Assembly: GCF_903166545.1 (NCBI RefSeq)
Contig: NZ_CAESCH010000002.1
Location: 248,001 to 312,000, forward strand
DNA length: 64,000 nucleotides
Reading direction: 5' to 3'
From: Metabacillus schmidteae
GTDB lineage: Bacteria; Bacillota; Bacilli; Bacillales; Bacillaceae
The position numbers were made by a program, and so were the translations under genes. How positions within the stretch are numbered: position 1 is the first letter of the stretch; every line of letters starts with the position of its first letter. Shown here one piece after another: positions 44,922 to 52,288 of the stretch. A model generated the notes under the pieces. It was not told the DNA's origin, did no database searches, and worked only from the letters and a program-made list of their open reading frames with translations.

Positions 44922-45494
44922 GGAACGGGGGGACAGGTTCCTCGTCCCATTCTGGGACAAAGAACCTGTCCCCCTGTTCCAGTCTCTAAGATTCCCTTCA
45001 TAAACAAGGTTGAAGTCGTCACCTTTTATAAGATCATGAGGTGTGATAAGTGAAGGTGGCTTAGAAAAATTAACACAATCACACTCTTGTAGAACGGTTG
45101 CGACAAATTGTGAACAGAAAAATGCGTGCTTTCTATTTATTTGCTTGTTTAATAGAATGGCAAATAAACCTAGTAGGTTGTAGCGGTACAAGGACTTTTC
45201 TTTATCTATTTTTTGAATGTAGTCAATCATACTTTCATATTGAGCCGTTGAGACCGTACAGCTGTAAACCCGACATTTTGCCTGTCTGAAAAAATGTGAT
45301 TTCATGTTTTCCTTCACAAATCCGCCAATGAAAGGATTAGAAGGTGTTTTTCTTCCAAAGCTATATACCTCAGTTAAAGATTTGTCAAAAGATATTGATG
45401 CATGATTGAACGATTTTTTTGTATATAATTTAATAAGTCTAGTAAACAATGTACCTGTGTCAGTTAATACTACATAAATCTCTTTTTCTTCCAC
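44913..45494 (-). CDS. YiiX/permuted papain-fold (C92-like) protein
   Basis: A 193-residue protein with the motif order of permuted NlpC/P60-type cysteine hydrolases: a His in FNHASISFDKSLTEVYSFG near residues 27-45 and a Cys in FFCSQFVATVLQE near residue 130. Members of the group may act on lipids or the cell wall; the activity here is unknown. No signal peptide is visible. GTG 45494 lies 6 nt after GGGAGGAA and is preferred to the start at 45521. The C-terminal tail (TGSLSQNGTRNLSPRSLF) is encoded by the palindromic repeat and is probably an extension acquired by repeat insertion. Confidence 0.75.
   Translation of the reverse strand: MEEKEIYVVLTDTGTLFTRLIKLYTKKSFNHASISFDKSLTEVYSFGRKTPSNPFIGGFVKENMKSHFFRQAKCRVYSCTVSTAQYESMIDYIQKIDKEKSLYRYNLLGLFAILLNKQINRKHAFFCSQFVATVLQECDCVNFSKPPSLITPHDLIKGDDFNLVYEGNLRDWNRGTGSLSQNGTRNLSPRSLF
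44922..44980. repeat. GGGACAGGTTCC-type palindromic repeat, copy 2
   Basis: A 19-nt arm starting GGAACGGGGGGACAGG (44922-44940) is inversely repeated as GAACCTGTCCCCCTG... (44962-44980), with an inner palindrome GTCCCATTCTGGGAC. The minus-strand gene at 44913-45494 reads into it, so its last residues are repeat-encoded. Confidence 0.85.
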
Positions 45495-45587
45495 CCTTAA
45501 TTCCTCCCTCAAATAACCCACATTCTATTATCAAGAATCCAGGCAATTCAAAGAAGAACCTGTGGCTGTATTTGTAGCTAAGTCTTG

Positions 45588-45664
45588 GGACGGAGGTTCC
45601 CTCCTGTGGAACAGAGGGACAGGTCCCTCGTCCCATTCTGGGACAAGGGACCTGTCCCCGTGGT
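45588..45664. repeat. GGGACAGGTCCC-type palindromic repeat, copy 3
   Basis: GGGACAGGTCCCTCGTCCCA (45617-45636) followed by TGGGACAAGGGACCTGTCCC forms a long palindrome. Flanking GGGACGGAGGTTCC belongs to the same family. It lies between two minus-strand genes. Confidence 0.85.
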
Positions 45665-46084
45665 TCACAAACTCATCTGATGCAGCCATCTAATTATTTT
45701 CCAATTGAGATATAGTAGTAGATAAAGGAATGGATAGATTATAGCTGAATACCATAATTTCCAACCGTTATAGTGAAATAAATTAGTGTTCACAGCAAAC
45801 CATTCATATACAACTGCAAATAGTGTCCATCCGAGTATATAGTAGACGGAGGAACTGAATTTTTTAGATGTAGGATAAAAATTCAAAAATATGATACTAA
45901 CTGAAGGATAAATCCAAAACACGACCCAAAGAGTAATGTAGTCTACCCCTGGACTAAAATACCAGTAAAAATGGTATTTAAATTCTAAATAAATATCTGT
46001 GATCAGTTGCAAAACGGTTGAAAATAGAGAGGTTGTATACATTTCGAAATAAGAAATCTTTTTTGGCATAAAATAAATAATCAA
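45665..46084 (-). CDS. CBO0543-like small membrane protein
   Basis: At least 139 residues with four hydrophobic segments and the pattern LITDIYLEFKYHFYWYFSPG and NTNLFHYNGWKLWYSAIIYP, which I associate with CBO0543-family proteins. No function is known. The frame stays open and hydrophobic for about 20 codons upstream of the TTG at 46084 (ILLLFFSVIIFGL), next to a GGAGGTGG site, but without ATG, GTG or TTG there; the true start is therefore uncertain and may be an unusual codon (ATT or CTG). It is bracketed by repeat copies 3 and 4. Confidence 0.65.
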   Translation of the reverse strand: MIIYFMPKKISYFEMYTTSLFSTVLQLITDIYLEFKYHFYWYFSPGVDYITLWVVFWIYPSVSIIFLNFYPTSKKFSSSVYYILGWTLFAVVYEWFAVNTNLFHYNGWKLWYSAIIYPFLYLLLYLNWKIIRWLHQMSL

Positions 46085-46170
46085 ACCAAATATGATGACA
46101 GAAAAAAATAGCAGTAAAATAGAAATCCACCTCCATCATCATTTTGGCCATTGTTTTATATAATAAACCT

Positions 46171-46204
46171 CGAGAGGGACAAGGGACCTGTCCCCGTGGA
46201 CCAC
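46171..46204. repeat. GGGACAGGTCCC-type palindromic repeat, copy 4
   Basis: GGGACAAGGGACCTGTCCCC (46176-46195) abuts the 3' end of the amidohydrolase gene. It is a half-length version of copy 3. Confidence 0.75.
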
Positions 46205-47527
46205 TTAGATTCGAGCCAGTAGTCGTTTGATGGAGGAATTTGCTTCTGTTAAGATGGATTTTTTATCCATGGTTTTCATGACGCGATTTTCCATGACGAT
46301 TTGACCGTTAATTATGGTTGTTTCGACGTCGGCTCTTGTTGCTGAGTAGACGATTCTGGAGATAGGATCAACTCCAATTGCCGGGTAGGTATGAAAGTCA
46401 TGTAGGTTTAAGATAGCCAGGTCAGCTTTTTTACCGATCTCAATACTCCCAATTTCATTTTCAATTCCGACCGCCTTTGCCCCTCCAATTGTCGCCATCT
46501 TAAAAACCGTATGTGCGTCCATTGAGGTTGGACCATGTACCGGTTTTTGAATGAGTGCAGCTAGTCTCATTTCATTAAACATGTCTAAATTATTATTACA
46601 AGGTGCTCCGTCAGCCCCTAAACTTAGAGACACCTGTTCATTTACCATGTACGGAGTATCTGCAATACCTGAAGCCAGCTTTAGATTCGAACCGGGACAA
46701 TGACTAACATGAACACCTTTTTCACGGATGATTCGTTTTTCCTCTTCATCTAACCAAATACAATGAGCGAGAATCAATCGATTATTGGCTAAGCCTAAAT
46801 GGTCCAAATATACAATATTTCTCATCCCGGTTTCTTTTTGCACAATGTCAATTTCACCTCGATTTTCAGAAGCGTGTGTGTGGACCATGACATTGTAATA
46901 GTCGGATAAAGATTGTACTTCTCGAAGCAGCTGTTCTGTACAGGAAACTACAAATCTCGGCGAGAATGCATATTTAATTCGGCCAGAATCATAGTTATGC
47001 CACTTTTCCAGTAAGTCGACGCTTTCTTTTATTGATCTTTCCGTTTTCTCCTGGAGGGGCAGAGGCACTTCATCTCCCTTATCCATCATGACCTTTCCTG
47101 ATAAGGCTCTAATTCCACTTTCAGCAATCGCTTTAAATGCATACTCAGTATGATGAACAGTCTCCATATCAACAATTGTTGTTGTTCCGCTTTGAATGAG
47201 CTCACCAATTCCAAGCATAGCAGAATAATAGATTGACTCCTCATCATGTGCTGCTTCCAATGGCCAAATCCTTTGTTTTAACCAGTCCATTAATTCTAAA
47301 TCATCCGCCTGACCACGGAAAACCGTTTGACATAGATGAATATGTGTTTGAACAAAGCCGGGGATAACGGTTTTTCCTTTTGCATCAAGAATTTTATCAG
47401 GGTGTTGAACATCTAAATCAGGTCCAATATTCTGGATGATATCGTCAGCAATGTAAAGATCCCCGATAAAAATTTCCTCATCTTTATTCATCGTAATAAT
47501 TTGGGCGTTTTTAATAAGTATATTCAT
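46205..47527 (-). CDS. Amidohydrolase, purine/deoxyadenosine deaminase-like, riboswitch-controlled
   Basis: A 440-residue metal-dependent deaminase of the MtaD/DadD/TrzN subgroup. Metal ligands are visible in FVQTHIHLCQ (about residues 60-69), HTHASENRGE (about 215), LAHCIWLDEEE (about 252) and SLGADGAPCNNNLDMF (about 302). Length is standard. Substrates in this group include 5'-deoxyadenosine, methylthioadenosine, S-adenosylhomocysteine and 8-oxoguanine. The guanine-class riboswitch just upstream argues for a role in purine salvage. Monocistronic on the minus strand; stop next to repeat copy 4. Confidence 0.85.
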   Translation of the reverse strand: MNILIKNAQIITMNKDEEIFIGDLYIADDIIQNIGPDLDVQHPDKILDAKGKTVIPGFVQTHIHLCQTVFRGQADDLELMDWLKQRIWPLEAAHDEESIYYSAMLGIGELIQSGTTTIVDMETVHHTEYAFKAIAESGIRALSGKVMMDKGDEVPLPLQEKTERSIKESVDLLEKWHNYDSGRIKYAFSPRFVVSCTEQLLREVQSLSDYYNVMVHTHASENRGEIDIVQKETGMRNIVYLDHLGLANNRLILAHCIWLDEEEKRIIREKGVHVSHCPGSNLKLASGIADTPYMVNEQVSLSLGADGAPCNNNLDMFNEMRLAALIQKPVHGPTSMDAHTVFKMATIGGAKAVGIENEIGSIEIGKKADLAILNLHDFHTYPAIGVDPISRIVYSATRADVETTIINGQIVMENRVMKTMDKKSILTEANSSIKRLLARI

Positions 47528-47571
47528 CTATGATCATCCTCCAATTCTTATCTTAAAGCTGTTTTTAACAC

Positions 47572-47619
47572 AAAAAAGCCACGAGAAAAATATGCCAAGA
47601 AAGCATATTTTCCTCGTAG
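47572..47619 (-). terminator. Riboswitch expression platform: intrinsic terminator
   Basis: On the minus strand, CTACGAGGAAAATATGC (47619-47603) pairs with GCATATTTTTCTCGTGG (47595-47579), followed by U6 (47577-47572). Its left arm contains the 3' strand of aptamer P1, so aptamer closure and termination are linked. The gene starts 45 nt further on. Confidence 0.88.
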
Positions 47620-47677
47620 CAAGAAATTTACGGTTTCTTTGTAGAGACCCTTAATCCAATTATTAAGGTTATACGAG
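47613..47677 (-). promoter_or_regulatory. Purine riboswitch aptamer, guanine class
   Basis: Read on the minus strand: P1 CTCGTA/TACGAG; J1/2 TAA; P2 CCTTAA/TTAAGG with GG in its loop; J2/3 GTCTCTAC (U47 and U51 equivalents kept); P3 AAGAAA/TTTCTT with the conserved loop CCGTAAA; J3/1 G-C-T-A. The base equivalent to position 74 is C, the guanine-type specificity base. Compared with xpt there is one extra A at the base of P3. Confidence 0.88.
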
Positions 47678-47825
47678 AAAATCCTAACAATATGTTATTT
47701 ATAAGTAATCATAATTAGCTGACACCATAGATACAACAGGTTTGTTAGGTAATCTAACGATTTTTCTGTAGACTCTTTTCTAAAATAAAGTTATGTTCCC
47801 CCATATTAAAAACAAAAATTTTTTT

Positions 47826-47955
47826 GGTTGATTGAAGCGGAAGGTGTGAGACTCCTGTGGGAGCAGTGGGATAGGTGAGACCCCGCAAGCGCTTGCGCTG
47901 AGAAGGCTCATCGCCCACCCCACGGAAAGCGAGCATCCTGGAGCTTCAATCAACC
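47826..47955. repeat. Interspersed repeat element, copy B (130 bp, perfect 13-bp inverted ends)
   Basis: Ends are GGTTGATTGAAGC (47826-47838) and GCTTCAATCAACC (47943-47955). Inside are GCGGAAGGTGTGAGACTCCT and an AAGCGCTTGCGCT palindromic part. Same family as 20365-20490. The gap 47678-48149 otherwise holds only the riboswitch-side promoter region and nothing else recognised. Confidence 0.88.
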
Positions 47956-48149
47956 ATGCACAACACTCATTACTATAAACATAGTTAGCAAATACCTCTT
48001 CTAAATGGAACCTACTTTATTTTGAAACAAATATGAATACCTTGTGAACATAACTAAATCAACATCACAAAACCAAAACGTATCACTGTACGCTTTGGTT
48101 GTACATATGCTATGATTTATTCTAATTACTAAGAAAGGGGGCGGATCTA

Positions 48150-48297
48150 TTGGGAAGGCGTTATTGCATATTAGGAAAGTGGCGGAACTAACTGAATCAA
48201 CACAAAGTTTAATTCATTACACAATGCAAGTCTCTTCAGTACATCGGTCTTCTTTAAACGGAGTTCATTGGCATTTAAGAATTAGTTTGAAGGTCTA
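48150..48297 (+). pseudogene. MerR-family regulator remnant
   Basis: One frame reads HIRKVAELTESTQSLIHYTM and then SVHRSSLNGVHW before TAA. It aligns with the MerR winged-helix start of the gene at 51128 (KIGELAEITGVTKRTIDYYT, ERSTSNYRYY), with one Tyr lost and key positions replaced. There is no good start and the C-terminal half is missing. It sits upstream of the first CNNM gene, as the better preserved copy sits upstream of yugP-yugS, which suggests a duplicated block. Confidence 0.55.
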
Positions 48298-48384
48298 AGA
48301 AGTAGGATGTACATGAGGGAAGAGATTACACATGTTATTAAAGAACGTTATGATGATCGATAACATCAAATGTTACCTATTTCT

Positions 48385-48417
48385 GGAGGTGAATCCCTCT
48401 ATAGAGGGAAGTAATTG
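48385..48417 (+). promoter_or_regulatory. Hairpin between Shine-Dalgarno and TTG start, CNNM gene 1
   Basis: GGAGGTGA (48385-48392) is 22 nt from the TTG at 48415. The spacer contains a perfect palindrome CCCTCTATAGAGGG (48395-48408). Folding it removes 14 nt and leaves 8 nt, the optimal spacing. CCTC of the left arm could alternatively pair with GAGG of the Shine-Dalgarno. Confidence 0.75.
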
Positions 48418-49731
48418 GATATAGTTACAATCACAAATCTTTTTTTACTTGTTATTTTACTCGGCCTGACAGCCTTCTTTGTTGGTTCAGAATTTGCAGT
48501 TGTTAAAATCCGTATGTCAAGAATTGAACAATTAATTGCAGAAGGAAATAAAAAAGCCATAGTAGCAAAAAAGGTAGCAAGTGATCTTGATTACTACCTG
48601 TCAGCATGTCAGCTTGGGATTACAATCACGGCACTTGGTCTTGGTGCATTAGGAAAACCGGCTGTTGAGCGTATTATGTACCCGGTGTTTGACTTTCTAA
48701 ATGTTTCAGATTCAATTGCATCTGTTGCTTCATATGCGATTGCCTTTATCTTAGTTACATTTCTTCACGTCGTAGTCGGAGAAATGGCGCCGAAAACATT
48801 AGCTATACAATTTTCGGAAAAAATGACGTTACTGCTTGCTCCACCATTATATTGGTTTGGAAAAATTATGGCCCCGTTTATATGGGCATTAAATGGAGCG
48901 GCCCGTGTTCTCTTGAGGATCTTTGGTGTACAGCCGGCAGGACATGAACAGGCATATTCAGAGGAAGAGTTAAAGATTATCATGACCCAAAGCTACCAGG
49001 GTGGTGAAATTGATAAAACAGAGCTTTCATATATGGAAAATGTCTTTTCATTTGATGAACGAGTTGTGAAAGACATCATGGTTCCGAGAACTGAGCTTGT
49101 GTCTCTTGATAAGGATATGAATTATGCTGATATTGTTGGGATATTGGATGAATATAACTATACCCGATACCCTGTCACAGAAGATGGAGACAAAGATCAT
49201 ATTGTGGGTGTTGTCAATGTGAAAAAAATGCTTACTCATATTGCGGCAGGACGGGAACGAAAGCTTGAAGAATTTGTTCGTGATCTGCCATTTGTTCTTG
49301 AATCAACACGCCTTCAGGATGCCTTATTAAAAATGCAGCAGGAACGGGTTCATATGGCCCTTGTTATAGATGAATACGGCGGTACAGCCGGTATCATCAC
49401 AATGGAGGATATTTTGGAAGAGCTTGTTGGAGAGATTCGCGATGAGTTTGATGCTGATGAAGTAGCTGATATTAGACCAGCCGGTGATGACTCCTATATC
49501 ATCAATGGCCGCGTCCTGTTAGTAGAGCTTGAAGAGCGTTTTGGGCTAACATTTGAGGAAAGTGGAGAAATTGATACAATCGGAGGCTGGATTCAATATC
49601 AAAGAGTTGATCCGGCTCAAACAGGTGATGAAATCATCCACGGTGAAGATTTATGGACGGTCTTAGAAATGGATAACAATCAAATTAAACAGATTGTTTT
49701 AAAAAGGGCGCGCATGGCGAATGTTGGATAA
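48415..49731 (+). CDS. CNNM/CorC membrane protein, paralogue 1
   Basis: A 438-residue protein with CNNM (DUF21) membrane domain (LFLLVILLGLTAFFVGSEFA and three further segments, to about residue 190), CBS pair (about 210-340; VPRTELVSL, then VIDEYGGTAGIITMEDILEE) and CorC/HlyC C-terminal domain (about 350-430). Relatives act in magnesium export or resistance; the CBS pair probably senses ATP or Mg-ATP. Start is TTG 48415, after an unusual hairpin-spaced ribosome site. Paralogue 2 follows after 60 nt. Confidence 0.9.
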   Translation: MDIVTITNLFLLVILLGLTAFFVGSEFAVVKIRMSRIEQLIAEGNKKAIVAKKVASDLDYYLSACQLGITITALGLGALGKPAVERIMYPVFDFLNVSDSIASVASYAIAFILVTFLHVVVGEMAPKTLAIQFSEKMTLLLAPPLYWFGKIMAPFIWALNGAARVLLRIFGVQPAGHEQAYSEEELKIIMTQSYQGGEIDKTELSYMENVFSFDERVVKDIMVPRTELVSLDKDMNYADIVGILDEYNYTRYPVTEDGDKDHIVGVVNVKKMLTHIAAGRERKLEEFVRDLPFVLESTRLQDALLKMQQERVHMALVIDEYGGTAGIITMEDILEELVGEIRDEFDADEVADIRPAGDDSYIINGRVLLVELEERFGLTFEESGEIDTIGGWIQYQRVDPAQTGDEIIHGEDLWTVLEMDNNQIKQIVLKRARMANVG

Positions 49732-49761
49732 CAAAAGCAACATAACAGCTCTTATAATCTT

Positions 49762-49794
49762 GGAGGTGAATCCCTTAATTAAGGGAAAGAATTG
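49762..49794 (+). promoter_or_regulatory. Hairpin between Shine-Dalgarno and TTG start, CNNM gene 2
   Basis: GGAGGTGA (49762-49769) is 22 nt from TTG 49792. The spacer holds the perfect palindrome CCCTTAATTAAGGG (49772-49785), leaving 8 unpaired nt. The arms differ from gene 1 in both strands, so pairing is conserved rather than sequence. Confidence 0.75.
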
Positions 49795-50856
49795 GACTTA
49801 TTAATCGGATTAAATTTGTTTTTAGTGGCTGTATTTATCGGCCTAACTGCTTTTTTCGTTGGTGCGGAATTTTCTATTTTGAAAGTGCGAATGTCAAGGA
49901 TCGATCAATTAGTGGCAGAAGGAAACAAAAGAGCGGTCATTGCCAAAAAAGTAGCTTCTGACCTGGACTACTATTTGTCAGCCTGCCAGCTTGGGATTAC
50001 CATTACAGCACTCGTACTTGGTGCGCTTGGTGAACCAACAGTAGAAAGAATGCTCCATCCGCTATTTGAAAGATTTGCAGTGCCAGAGGCAGTAGCAACC
50101 GTATTATCTTATGGAATTGCCCTTGCGATCGTGACCTTTTTACATGTCGTGATCGGGGAATTGGCACCGAAAACATTGGCTATTCAATTTGCGGAAAACA
50201 TGACATTGCTACTTTCCACACCGCTTTACTTGTTTGGGAAAGTGATGTATCCATTCATTTTTGTTCTTAACGGTTCATCTCAGAGGTTACTTGGTTTTTT
50301 TGGCGTAAAGTCTGCAGGCCATGAAACAGCACATTCTGAGGAAGAATTGAAATTAATCGTAACGCAAAGCTATGAGAGTGGTGAAATAAACCAAACAGAG
50401 CTAGCGTATCTCGAAAATATTTTTGCTTTTGATGAACGTGTTGTAAAAGATATTATGATTCCTGAATCTCAAATCGTTACTCTCAAAAAAGATATGGAAC
50501 TAGCAGATATCCTTGAGGTTCTTGATGAATATGACTACACACGTTATCCAGTTAAAGAGGGCGGACAGCAAAACAAAATGATTGGTTTTATTAACACAAA
50601 AGAGATGCTTACTAGTATTGCAGCTGGAAGAGAGAAAAGAATGGAAGGGTTTATCCATGATATGCCATGTTTCTCAGAATCTACACCAATTAAACATGTC
50701 CTTCTAAAAATGCAGCAAAGTCGGGTGCACATGGGCATCATTCAAGATGAAGAAGGCTCTACAACTGGTCTTGTCACAATGGAAAATATTTTAGAAGAAA
50801 TCGTTGGTGACATCCGAGAAGAACAAACAGGTGTTGAATCCTCTGTTGCAGGGTAA
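49792..50856 (+). CDS. CNNM membrane protein with CBS pair, lacking the CorC domain, paralogue 2
   Basis: A 354-residue protein closely similar to the preceding gene product across the CNNM domain ([20 protein letters not shown] is nearly identical) and the CBS pair (MENILEEIVGDIREE). It ends there with a short tail (TGVESSVAG), so the C-terminal CorC/HlyC domain of about 85 residues is missing. A shortened repeat element (50935-50973) lies 79 nt downstream. VIDEYGG, conserved in the paralogues, is IQDEEGS here, so the second CBS site may be altered. It is probably a diverged duplicate that may heterodimerise with paralogue 1. Confidence 0.88.
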   Translation: MDLLIGLNLFLVAVFIGLTAFFVGAEFSILKVRMSRIDQLVAEGNKRAVIAKKVASDLDYYLSACQLGITITALVLGALGEPTVERMLHPLFERFAVPEAVATVLSYGIALAIVTFLHVVIGELAPKTLAIQFAENMTLLLSTPLYLFGKVMYPFIFVLNGSSQRLLGFFGVKSAGHETAHSEEELKLIVTQSYESGEINQTELAYLENIFAFDERVVKDIMIPESQIVTLKKDMELADILEVLDEYDYTRYPVKEGGQQNKMIGFINTKEMLTSIAAGREKRMEGFIHDMPCFSESTPIKHVLLKMQQSRVHMGIIQDEEGSTTGLVTMENILEEIVGDIREEQTGVESSVAG

Positions 50857-50934
50857 ACAACTATTACACATTAATAAGTATTGACTGTTTAGAACTGTTT
50901 TCATTTGTATATGGTTCTGTGTGAATACGAATTA

Positions 50935-50973
50935 GGGTTAATGAAGCGAGCATCCTGGAGCTTCAATTAACCC
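50935..50973. repeat. Interspersed repeat element, copy C (internally deleted, 39 bp)
   Basis: GGGTTAATGAAGC is followed directly by GAGCATCCTGGAGC and TTCAATTAACCC. These are the two ends of element B with its middle removed; the junction falls in a shared AAGCG. The rest of the gap 50857-51127 shows no other feature. Confidence 0.8.
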
Positions 50974-51127
50974 ACACCAATACTTACTAAAAAGCTACAA
51001 AGTTAATGATTAACTTAATTCTAAGCTAAATTATGAAAGTTTGATTAATTTTCACATATCTAAGTTGTATCTGCAAAACCGTAATAATATAATACAACCA
51101 TCACGTGACAGTTTGGAGGATAAGATC

Positions 51128-51525
51128 TTGGGACTGAAAAATTAAAAATTGGCGAATTAGCAGAAATAACAGGCGTAACAAAACGTACAATTGACTATTA
51201 TACAACCTTAGGCTTATTAAAGGCAGAACGTTCCACCTCCAACTACCGGTACTATGATTCTTCAGCAATCGAACAACTGCGATTTATTGAGGAATGCAAA
51301 GAGAACGGTATGACGTTGGAAGGAATAAAAAAGAAAATTATCGCTACTGCTGAAGAAATTGATGTTTTAGATTTACGATTAAAAATAAAAGGACTTGAAA
51401 AAGAAGTGGCGGAAGTTTTGGCACAGTTCGATAAAAAAGATCTGGAAAATCAGGATTTTGTTAAAAAACATATCTCAAAAGAAAGTCTGTCATTAATTCA
51501 AACTTTACTTTTATTAATAAATTAA
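51128..51525 (+). pseudogene. MerR-family transcriptional regulator, frameshifted right after the start
   Basis: The frame ending at 51525 encodes a complete small MerR protein: EKLKIGELAEITGVTKRTID (winged helix), YRYYDSSAIEQLRFIEEC, then a C-terminal coiled coil. The only well-placed start, TTG 51128 behind GGAGG (51115-51119), is one base out of frame: TTGGGACTGAA would need a fourth G to read M-G-T-E-K. Without it, the first in-frame ATG is at 51310, after the helix-turn-helix. Either a base is missing in the sequence, or the gene is truly disrupted. It sits 22 nt ahead of yugP and probably regulates yugP-yugS. Confidence 0.75.
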
Positions 51526-51547
51526 AACCGGGGGGTTTGTGTAAACA

Positions 51548-52234
51548 ATGTTTTTTCATCCAATGGATATTCTTATTTTTATTACATTAGGTATTTCAAT
51601 ATGGGCTCAGTTTAGAGTAAAGGGTAATTTTAATAAATGGGCGGAAGTTGCGACAAAAACGGGTTTATCAGGTGCGGAAACAGCAAGACGTATATTGGAC
51701 AGCAATGGGTTATACAATATACCTATAGAAGTTGTACGAGGTACTCTTTCCGATCATTATGATCCAATCAGCAAAGTTGTGCGTTTGTCTGAAGCGGTTT
51801 ACTATGGGCGTTCGATTGCATCAGTATCTGTTGCTGCTCATGAAGTTGGACATGCGATTCAGCATCAGCAATCATATGCTGCTCTTGTGATAAGACACAA
51901 GATTTTTCCGATCGCAAATTTTGCTTCAGGGATTGCGCCATTTTTATTTATTGGTGGGTTCCTATTACAGCAGCTATCTCTTATCGGAATTGGCATTGTC
52001 TTTTTCTCAGCAGCTGTAGCTTTTCAACTAATCACACTGCCTGTTGAGTTTGATGCTAGTAAACGTGCAAGAAACCTCATGTTAGCAGAAGGCATTCTTT
52101 ATAATGAAGAAGAACATGGTGTGAAAAAAGTGTTAAATGCCGCAGCGTTAACATATGTTGCAGGGGCATTAATGGCTTTATTTGAGTTAATTAAGTTTAT
52201 TATGATATTTACACAGGGTAATAATGAAGAATAA
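51548..52234 (+). CDS. yugP: Zinc-dependent membrane metallopeptidase YugP
   Basis: A 228-residue membrane protein with the metallopeptidase motif HEVGH (AHEVGHAIQHQQ, about residues 98-109), flanked by hydrophobic segments at the N-terminus, around 125-165 and at the C-terminus. Matches the YugP family of Bacillus in length and motif. Substrates are unknown. It lies between the MerR gene and yugS, matching yugP-yugS linkage in B. subtilis. Confidence 0.9.
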   Translation: MFFHPMDILIFITLGISIWAQFRVKGNFNKWAEVATKTGLSGAETARRILDSNGLYNIPIEVVRGTLSDHYDPISKVVRLSEAVYYGRSIASVSVAAHEVGHAIQHQQSYAALVIRHKIFPIANFASGIAPFLFIGGFLLQQLSLIGIGIVFFSAAVAFQLITLPVEFDASKRARNLMLAEGILYNEEEHGVKKVLNAAALTYVAGALMALFELIKFIMIFTQGNNEE

Positions 52235-52251
52235 ACAACATGCACGAATGA

Positions 52252-52288
52252 GGAGGTGGATGTCTTACAGATGTAAGACGACTCATTG
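52252..52288 (+). promoter_or_regulatory. Hairpin between Shine-Dalgarno and TTG start, yugS
   Basis: GGAGGTGG (52252-52259) is 26 nt from TTG 52286. The spacer holds GTCTTAC-AGAT-GTAAGAC (52262-52279), a 7-bp stem of 18 nt, again leaving 8 unpaired nt. The stem sequence is unrelated to those of CNNM genes 1 and 2. Confidence 0.75.

Noticed and set aside
47754..47936. Minus-strand 60-codon frame
   Set aside because: Lies within the interspersed repeat element B; a known type of spurious call.
48130..48384. M-box (Mg2+) riboswitch upstream of the CNNM genes
   Set aside because: The expected conserved helices and loop sequences were not found; the region reads better as a MerR remnant.
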